NCBI GenBank assembly: GCA_029255685.2
Contig: CM055317.2
Span: forward strand, 20,406,501 to 20,470,500
Direction of reading: 5' to 3'
Length of the DNA stretch: 64,000 nt
From: Silene conica
Lineage: Eukaryota > Streptophyta > Magnoliopsida > Caryophyllales > Caryophyllaceae
The notes below the pieces were generated by a model. It worked only from the letters and a program-made list of their open reading frames with translations. It did no database searches and was not told the origin of the DNA. Positions 58,241 through 64,000 of this stretch are shown here, piece by piece (positions within the stretch are counted from its first letter, which is position 1; the number at the start of each line of letters is the position of its first letter). The translations under genes were made by a program, and so were the position numbers.

Positions 58241-59381
58241 TGTTAGAGTAAGTGTCCTCGACAATAATGTGATCACGTCAATTGTAATAATTAAATTGAC
58301 AAATCTCTATAAAAGAATATTCATGGGATGATTCTTATCATAAGTCAACTGGTCAACATTAATCGGTAATGATTGGCTTGCTAGAGTTTGACATTACTGT
58401 CGTAATGACGGTGGTGACCAGTTGATCCCTTTAGGTCACACCTTTAGGACAACTATCTCAATATTAAATGTAACAACTGTATATTGATACGAGTTGATTC
58501 TTTTCTAGATTATGAATAAAAATAAGGAGACAATTTATAATAAGATTATAAATTATTTTAGTGATTGAAATGTTATAACTAAAATTTATATGTTTATGAA
58601 ACATAAAGTTGTTGAATGAATTATTTACAATTGTTGTAGTAACTAAATATATTATAAGTAATTGATTGAATTACTTATTAATTTACGATTGAAAGGTTAA
58701 ATGTAAACTCCAAGTGCGTAAATAAATATGCTCCTATGTGATGTTTCAAACGAGTCCATTGCTTGTAATGGACCGTGTGTCTTGACACACAAACATACAT
58801 ATTGCATAAAATTGTTATGGGAACATTGAGAAGACATACATTTAATAAGATGTCTAGCATGGGAAACATTATGCAAGGTAGAGGTGCCATCCATTGGGCA
58901 CTCTACCCCTTGCTCTCGGCCGTCCCAAAAGAGAGAACAAAAGAGAGTTTTGTTCCCTCTTCTCTTGTTCATTCATTCATTCACAATTCACTTAGGGTTT
59001 GGTTGTTTTAGAGAGAACAAAAGAAAGAAAAATAAGCTTCATTTTTCTAAACCCTAACCGTGTGCCTCCTTGCACTATCTAGTGAGTTTGTGTGTTGATT
59101 CTAGCACAATAACATACAAACATTGAGAATAAGTGTGTCTTGGTGTTCATCTTTTGGAGGCCATCATCTCTTTGAAGGTTCAAGGAGGATCATCCGTGTA
59201 ATAAGCTCAAGAACAAGTGAAGAAGGTGACTTCACTTGTGCCCTTTTAGCCGAGATTATCAATGTAAGGAAGCTTGTTCTTCTTCATATATCTCGACACA
59301 TATTATGTTAAGCATGCATAAGATCTTCTATTTATAAGATAAATAAAATTAGTATGAATAAATAGGTATATGAACCTAACA
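58241..59381 (+). repeat. Copia 2 5' LTR
   Basis: 1141 bp. Shares with copia 1 LTRs the order GTGTCCT..GACAAT, ACCAGTTGATC, GGCTTGCTAGA and GTTTGAC, showing common descent. Confidence 0.92.
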
Positions 59382-61177
59382 ATTGGTATCAGAGCACTCG
59401 TTGTTGCATGCTTAATCGGTTTTTAGTTTTTCTGAGTTATGAGACTTAAAAACAAAACTATATATTTAAAGACCCATATATTTCACTCGACATTTAGGCA
59501 TGTAAGTTAAATCTGGTCCTAAAATGTTTTAGGTTATATTGATAATTTATGAGATTTAATATATTGTTCATTATATAAATTTAATCGTTTAATATACATT
59601 TTTATGACAAAATCGAGTTAAATGATTAAATTAGAAAGAAAATGTTTCTAGCCTTGTAATTTTCACACGACCTCACATGCTTATCTTACTTAATGTATGT
59701 AAAATTTGGTACAATATGATTTTGTATAGCATGTTTTACGATTTTATTGTTAAAACCGTATTAAGAGGTAATTTTGGCCATTAATATATGATATTTCGAG
59801 TTAAATTTCGAATTGGATGACCAAAATTTTTACATTATAAATATTAAAGTAATATTTTCAGAATGTTAGTGAAAATAAAAATCCAAAATTTCGAATTTTT
59901 ATATTTGTTTGGATTTAATTCGTAAATGTTATGCATTTTAAGGCAAAATGAACAATGTTAATATAATTAAAGTGTTAATTATTGTCAAAATTATTTATGA
60001 CTAATTTTGAATCCTAAAATGTGTTAGGATATTATTTAGAACATAAGTTGTTTATGTTTTAATTTATGCATTTTAAAAGAGTTAAAAATGCTAAAATCTC
60101 ATAAAACCGGGTTAATTTCGACATAATAAGTTATTAGGGCGATTTGGCATTAAAATGAACATATTCATAACATGTTATATTGCTGCGTTTTTCTTATGAA
60201 TGTCATATTATATTGCATTATTTTGAATCTTGTAATTATTCTAGTATGGCCTTAGTTTTTAAACCGGTATTTCCCGTAATGTAAGGGGTTACCGATTCGG
60301 TTGTAATTTTGTGATCTCGTATCACCCAATTGTAATTTATTTCTATTTTATAATGTATAAAGTAGACTAGAAAAGTTGTAATTCTTGTAATTTCCGGAGA
60401 ATCTTGAAGACGATGCCATTCGGAAAGGAGTTCCGATCAAGACGGTGTTTGCCTCGATTTGCGTGCCTCGTCAAGTTCAAGGGACCAAAGGAGTTGGTTT
60501 CCGAATTGTACTCTTGTTATTTCTTTTCTAGGATAAGGCCATACTAGGAATTATCGTTTGCTTTATTTTGTTTTAATATGTTGCATGCATAGCCAAATCG
60601 CCATTAACATGTCATGCATATCGAGTATCGGGTCTTCAACGTATCATTTTATTATCGATAATTCACCTAATTAGTTCACTTAAAAGGAGATAGATAATAA
60701 TTGATAAGATCTCTTACGTTTAAAATATTGAGACTTAGCCTTACCAAAGAGTATGGACCCATGAATCCCTTCTTCACAAATATGTAGGCTCGGCTAAACC
60801 GGGGACCCGGGGTACTAAAATTGTCACGTTGGGTAAGTGGTGTAATGACGATTACACCTTGAAATTTGGTCGATCTCAACGAAAGTATTCGTAACCGTAG
60901 TTGCAATAAGTTCGGGCTAAAGATAATTTTAAGAAAATTATCGACCGAGAGTTCTAAGAGTAGAACCGATTAAAGGGTTAATCCACCAAATTATACTTAT
61001 ACGGGTTGAATCGGCTACACCGTGCCCGGATTAGTATGGGTGTGGGTCTCGGGTTTATTTACTTAATTGTGTAAGAGATCGTTAAGTAAATACTTAACTT
61101 GTTTAAAATGTTAACAAGTATTAAAATGATGAACGTTAATTTTCCTTCGTTTCCGTTTTTGTAGTTGTTTTATCGCA
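59382..61177 (+). other. Copia 2 leader (1.8 kb)
   Basis: Primer-binding site, then AT-rich sequence without a long open frame. A typical gag capsid domain would be expected to begin in or near this stretch, but none is seen. Confidence 0.75.
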
Positions 61178-61516
61178 ATGGATTCATTCAACCCTATCAC
61201 TATTGATTCTTGTCATAATGTTTTCGACGATATATGCAACCAAAACAACATTGATACTACTAGAGAAGTTCATTTCGGAACGGGTCCGGATGGCAGTATT
61301 AACTTCATTTCTTCTCTCCCACCTCCCAAAGGTTCATTTCTTGACACGGCTTATATAGATGAGCTAAATGAAGAATTGGACGCCTTATACTTGAAGGAAA
61401 GAGCTTATGATGAAGCTAGTGGGAGTTCTAGCAAGAAAAGTCTTGCAAAGAATAAGAAGAAGAAGAGAAAGTTAGAGAAAGGGCGATGCCACTATTGTAG
61501 TGTCATGGGCCATTAG
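61178..61516 (+). pseudogene. Copia 2 short gag-like frame ending in the zinc knuckle
   Basis: Begins ATG MDSFNPITIDSCHNVFDDIC and runs 112 codons, with SLPPPKGSFLDTAYIDELNE, ELDALYLKERAYDEASG, a Lys-rich run and GRCHYCSVMGH, then TAG at 61514-61516 where a Trp codon stands in the relative (GHWRR). The knuckle continues in frame as RRNC. There is no UBN2-type capsid region comparable to copia 1 gag. Either it is deleted or this family has an unusual gag. Confidence 0.75.
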
Positions 61517-63301
61517 AGGAGGAATTGCCCCAAGTACTTACGTCATATCCAAGAAGGTCTTGTGATTCCGTTAGGTAATTCCAAATCTGAAATTTTTGTT
61601 ATTGACATAAATTTTACATCCAACACATCATGGGTATTGGATACTGGATGTGGTTCTCACCTTTGTAATCGTTTGCAGGGTTTAAGAGAAGTGGAAAAGG
61701 TGGACAAGGGTGATATGGATCTCCGACTTGGAAATGGAGCTCGGGTAGCGGTCACTTCTAAAGGAACTTGCACTCTTGCCTTGACGAGTGGATATGAGCT
61801 AAAACTTAATAATTGTTATTTTGTACCGTCTCTTTCCAAAAACATTATTTCTGTTGTAATGTTAGACATTGAGGGATATAATTTTTCCATTAAAGACAAT
61901 TGTTGTGTAATTTCTAAGAATGACATGGTAGTTGGCTGTGCCAATTCTATTAATGGAATCTATGTTTATGAAACTTCCGACTCGTCTAATAATGTCTACA
62001 AAGTTAATAACAAAAGGATTAAAACAAGTGATCCAAATGAATCATATGTTTGGCATTGTCGACTTGGTCACATAAATGAAAATCGCATTAAAAGATTGGT
62101 AAGGACCAACATAATTACACCATTCGAATATGAATCTTATGGTACATGCGAAGCTTGCCTTCTAGGAAAGATGACTCGTAACCCCTTTAGTGGTAAAGGG
62201 ACACGAGCCAGTGAGTTATTGGGACTAATACATACGGTTGTATGCGGACCACTATCAATCACCGCTAGAGGCAATTATGACTATTTCATCACCTTCACCG
62301 ATGATTTAAGTAGGTATGGGTATATCTACTTAATGAAGCATAAGAGTGAAGCTTTTACGAAATTTAAAGAATTTCATAATGAAGTAGAGAACCAACTCGA
62401 CAGGAAGATTAAAACATTACGATCCGATCGTGGTGGAGAATATCTTAGTAATGAATTTGATTCACATCTAAAGGAGTGTGGCATTGTGTCACAACTTTCA
62501 CCTCCAGGAACACCACAACTTAATGGTGTGGCAGAAAGGAGGAATCGAACCTTATTAGATATGGTCCGATCAATGATGAGCCAAACTGATTTACCCAATT
62601 CATTTTGGGGATTTGCGATCCTCACCGCCATCAAATCGTTGAACAATAGTCCAACGAAAGCGACCGATAAGACTCCATATGAGATGTGGAAAGGAAAGGT
62701 TCCTAACTTATCCTATATGAAGATATGGGGGTGCGATGCTTATGTCAAATCTAAAAACGATGACAAACTCGCACCAAGATCCGAAAAATGCATATTTGTT
62801 GGTTATCCAACCACCTCACGTGGCTACCACCTCTACAAACCTCAAGAAAACAAAGTGTTTGTGTCTTCTGAGGCTGTCTTCTTAGAAAAGGAGTTTATTT
62901 CTAAGAGACAGAGTGGGAGAAATTTTGAACTTAATGAAGTTCGAGAAGTTCAAGAGCCACAAACTGAAGTTGAGACAGATGAAGATGTTCCTTCTTCATC
63001 CACTTCGGTACCTATTCCACCCAGGAGGTCGAGTAGGGTCCCACATCAACCTGATAGGTATGTTGGACTAATTGAGGAAGATGGTAGCCTAGACGTTTTA
63101 CTTTTGGAAAGTGACGAGCCTACCACTTACAAAGCTGCAATCTCTAGTCCCGACTCCATCAAATGGCATGAGGCCATGGTATCCGAGATGGATTCTATGC
63201 ATCAAAACCAAGTATGGGACTTGGTAGACTTGACAAAGGATATGAGACCTCTCCAATGCAAGTGGATCTTCAAGGTGAAGAACGGCATAGAAAGGACATG
63301 A
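61517..63301 (+). pseudogene. Copia 2 protease and integrase
   Basis: Protease SWVLDTGCGSHLCN, pre-integrase SYVWHCRLGHINENRIKRLV, CEACLLGK, integrase GLIHTVVCGPLS, SDRGGEYLSNEF and PPGTPQLNGVAERRNRTLLD, then the RT start PLQCKWIFKVKNG. The first integrase catalytic Asp is Val (GTT 62237-62239, Asp in copia 1). A one-base insertion in an A run (63290-63294) shifts the frame to a TGA at 63299-63301. Confidence 0.92.
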
Positions 63302-64000
63302 TGATGTCTATAAAGCTAGGCTAGTAGCTAAGGGTTTTTCCCAAGTCCAAGGTCTTCATTATGATGAAACCTTTGCTCCGGTAGCCATGCTAAGATCCAT
63401 TAGGATAATGTTAGCGATTGCCGCATTTCATGATTATGAAGTGTGGCAAATGGACGTCAAAAGCGCCTTCTTAAATGGGCATCTAAAGGAGGATGTGTAT
63501 ATGATACAACCTGAGGGTTTTGAAGATCCTAAAAATCCTAACAAGGTATGCAAGCTTAAGAGATCCATCTATGGTCTTAAGCAAGCATCGAGGAGTTGGA
63601 ATCATCGCTTCAATGAAGTCATAAAAGAAAATGGTTTCACTCGAAGTGTCGACGAACCTTGTCTATATATGAAATTCAGTGGGAGCAATGTTGTATTCCT
63701 AATCTTGTATGTGGATGACATACTACTCATTGGAAATGATGTTCCAATGCTTTCATCAGTGAAAGGATGGTTAGGTAACCATTTTCAGATGAAAGATCTA
63801 GGAAATGCACAATGCATATTAGGTATCCGGATCTATAGAGATAGATCCAAGAGGATATTGGCACTAAGTCAAGAACCTTATATCGATAAGATTCTTCGAC
63901 GGTTCAGCATGGGAAATTCCAAGAGAGGGTTTATCCCCATGGGAAGTGGCATTATATTGAGAAAGTCTCAATCACCCACAGAGCCCAAGGATGTTGAACG
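63295..64000 (+). pseudogene. Copia 2 reverse transcriptase (continues beyond window)
   Basis: After the frameshift the RT is open to the window end: DDVYKARLVAKGFSQVQGLH, FAPVAMLRSIRIMLAIAAF, QMDVKSAFLNGHLKEDVYM, GLKQASRSWNHRF and the catalytic LILYVDDILLIG. RNase H lies beyond the window. Confidence 0.92.

Larger units (their letters stand above)
58241..64000 (+). mobile_element. Ty1/copia element 2 (incomplete at window edge) nested in gypsy RT
   Basis: 5' LTR 58241-59381 with perfect TGTTAG...CTAACA ends, primer-binding site TGGTATCAGAGC (59384-59395), long leader, short gag-like frame, protease-integrase and RT. The 3' part is beyond the window, so the target duplication cannot be checked; the left 5 bp are GTTAA. 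The LTR and proteins are clearly related to copia 1 but diverged. Confidence 0.93.

Noticed and set aside
1..64000. CRISPR array, bacterial operon, phage or integrated pararetrovirus
   Set aside because: All gene structure and repeats are plant nuclear; I saw no regularly spaced spacer array, no bacterial gene order and no viral movement or coat protein motifs.

Overview
The window is nuclear DNA of a flowering plant, almost certainly a eudicot. Host genes have spliceosomal GT-AG introns, and most of the rest is plant transposable elements: Ty1/copia, Ty3/gypsy of the Tat and chromovirus types, L1- and RTE-type LINEs, a Helitron, CACTA, Stowaway-like and Mutator-like elements. The flavour of the repeats suggests Caryophyllales, possibly Caryophyllaceae, but that is only an impression.

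Host genes. Two are supported. (1) At the left edge (2-976, +) lies a two-finger C2H2 zinc-finger repressor of the QALGGH/ZAT type with an EAR motif; its N-terminus is outside the window. (2) At 23805-31381 (-) lies a complete nine-exon gene for a sugar-phosphate/phosphate translocator-like membrane protein (378 aa). All eight coding introns are GT-AG and every phase agrees. A short broken piece of a chloroplast RNA-binding protein gene (20937-21005) is probably Helitron cargo.

Left part (2.3-22.8 kb). A copia RT/RNase H remnant is joined through one LTR (3553-4371) to a gag/protease remnant of the same type. A 5'-truncated L1-type LINE with RNase H follows (6413-8769). From 9.3 to 21.6 kb an AT-rich array of degenerate repeats carries the motif GATGTGGGATATATTG. 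A 5'-truncated LINE with a perfect 16-bp target duplication (10635-12870) and a 4.8-kb Helitron (16369-21149) have inserted into it. The Helitron carries a LINE fragment, a Mutator-like MITE and the gene fragment. An RTE LINE tail (22081-22779) and a Stowaway-like MITE (23122-23379) precede the transporter gene.

Right part (33.8-64 kb). A complete Tat-lineage gypsy element (33790-44721) has 524-bp LTRs that look identical and the target duplication ATTCG. Its gag-pol (-) keeps one frame but has five stop codons and a changed integrase catalytic residue. On the opposite strand it carries a spliced antisense gene with three predicted introns, and it has received a 1-kb CACTA insertion. Next is a chromovirus-like gypsy element starting at 44854. 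Its 5' LTR is split by a complete copia element (45570-54274, -, target duplication GCACC), and its reverse transcriptase is interrupted by a second, related copia element (58241 to beyond the window end, +).

The genes do not form a pathway. The window is a record of nested insertions around one intact transporter gene. The points most worth following are the antisense intron-containing gene in the Tat element, the conflict between identical LTRs and a ruined pol, the Helitron with a reconstructable empty site, and the duplicated polypurine tract and LTR start in the copia element.
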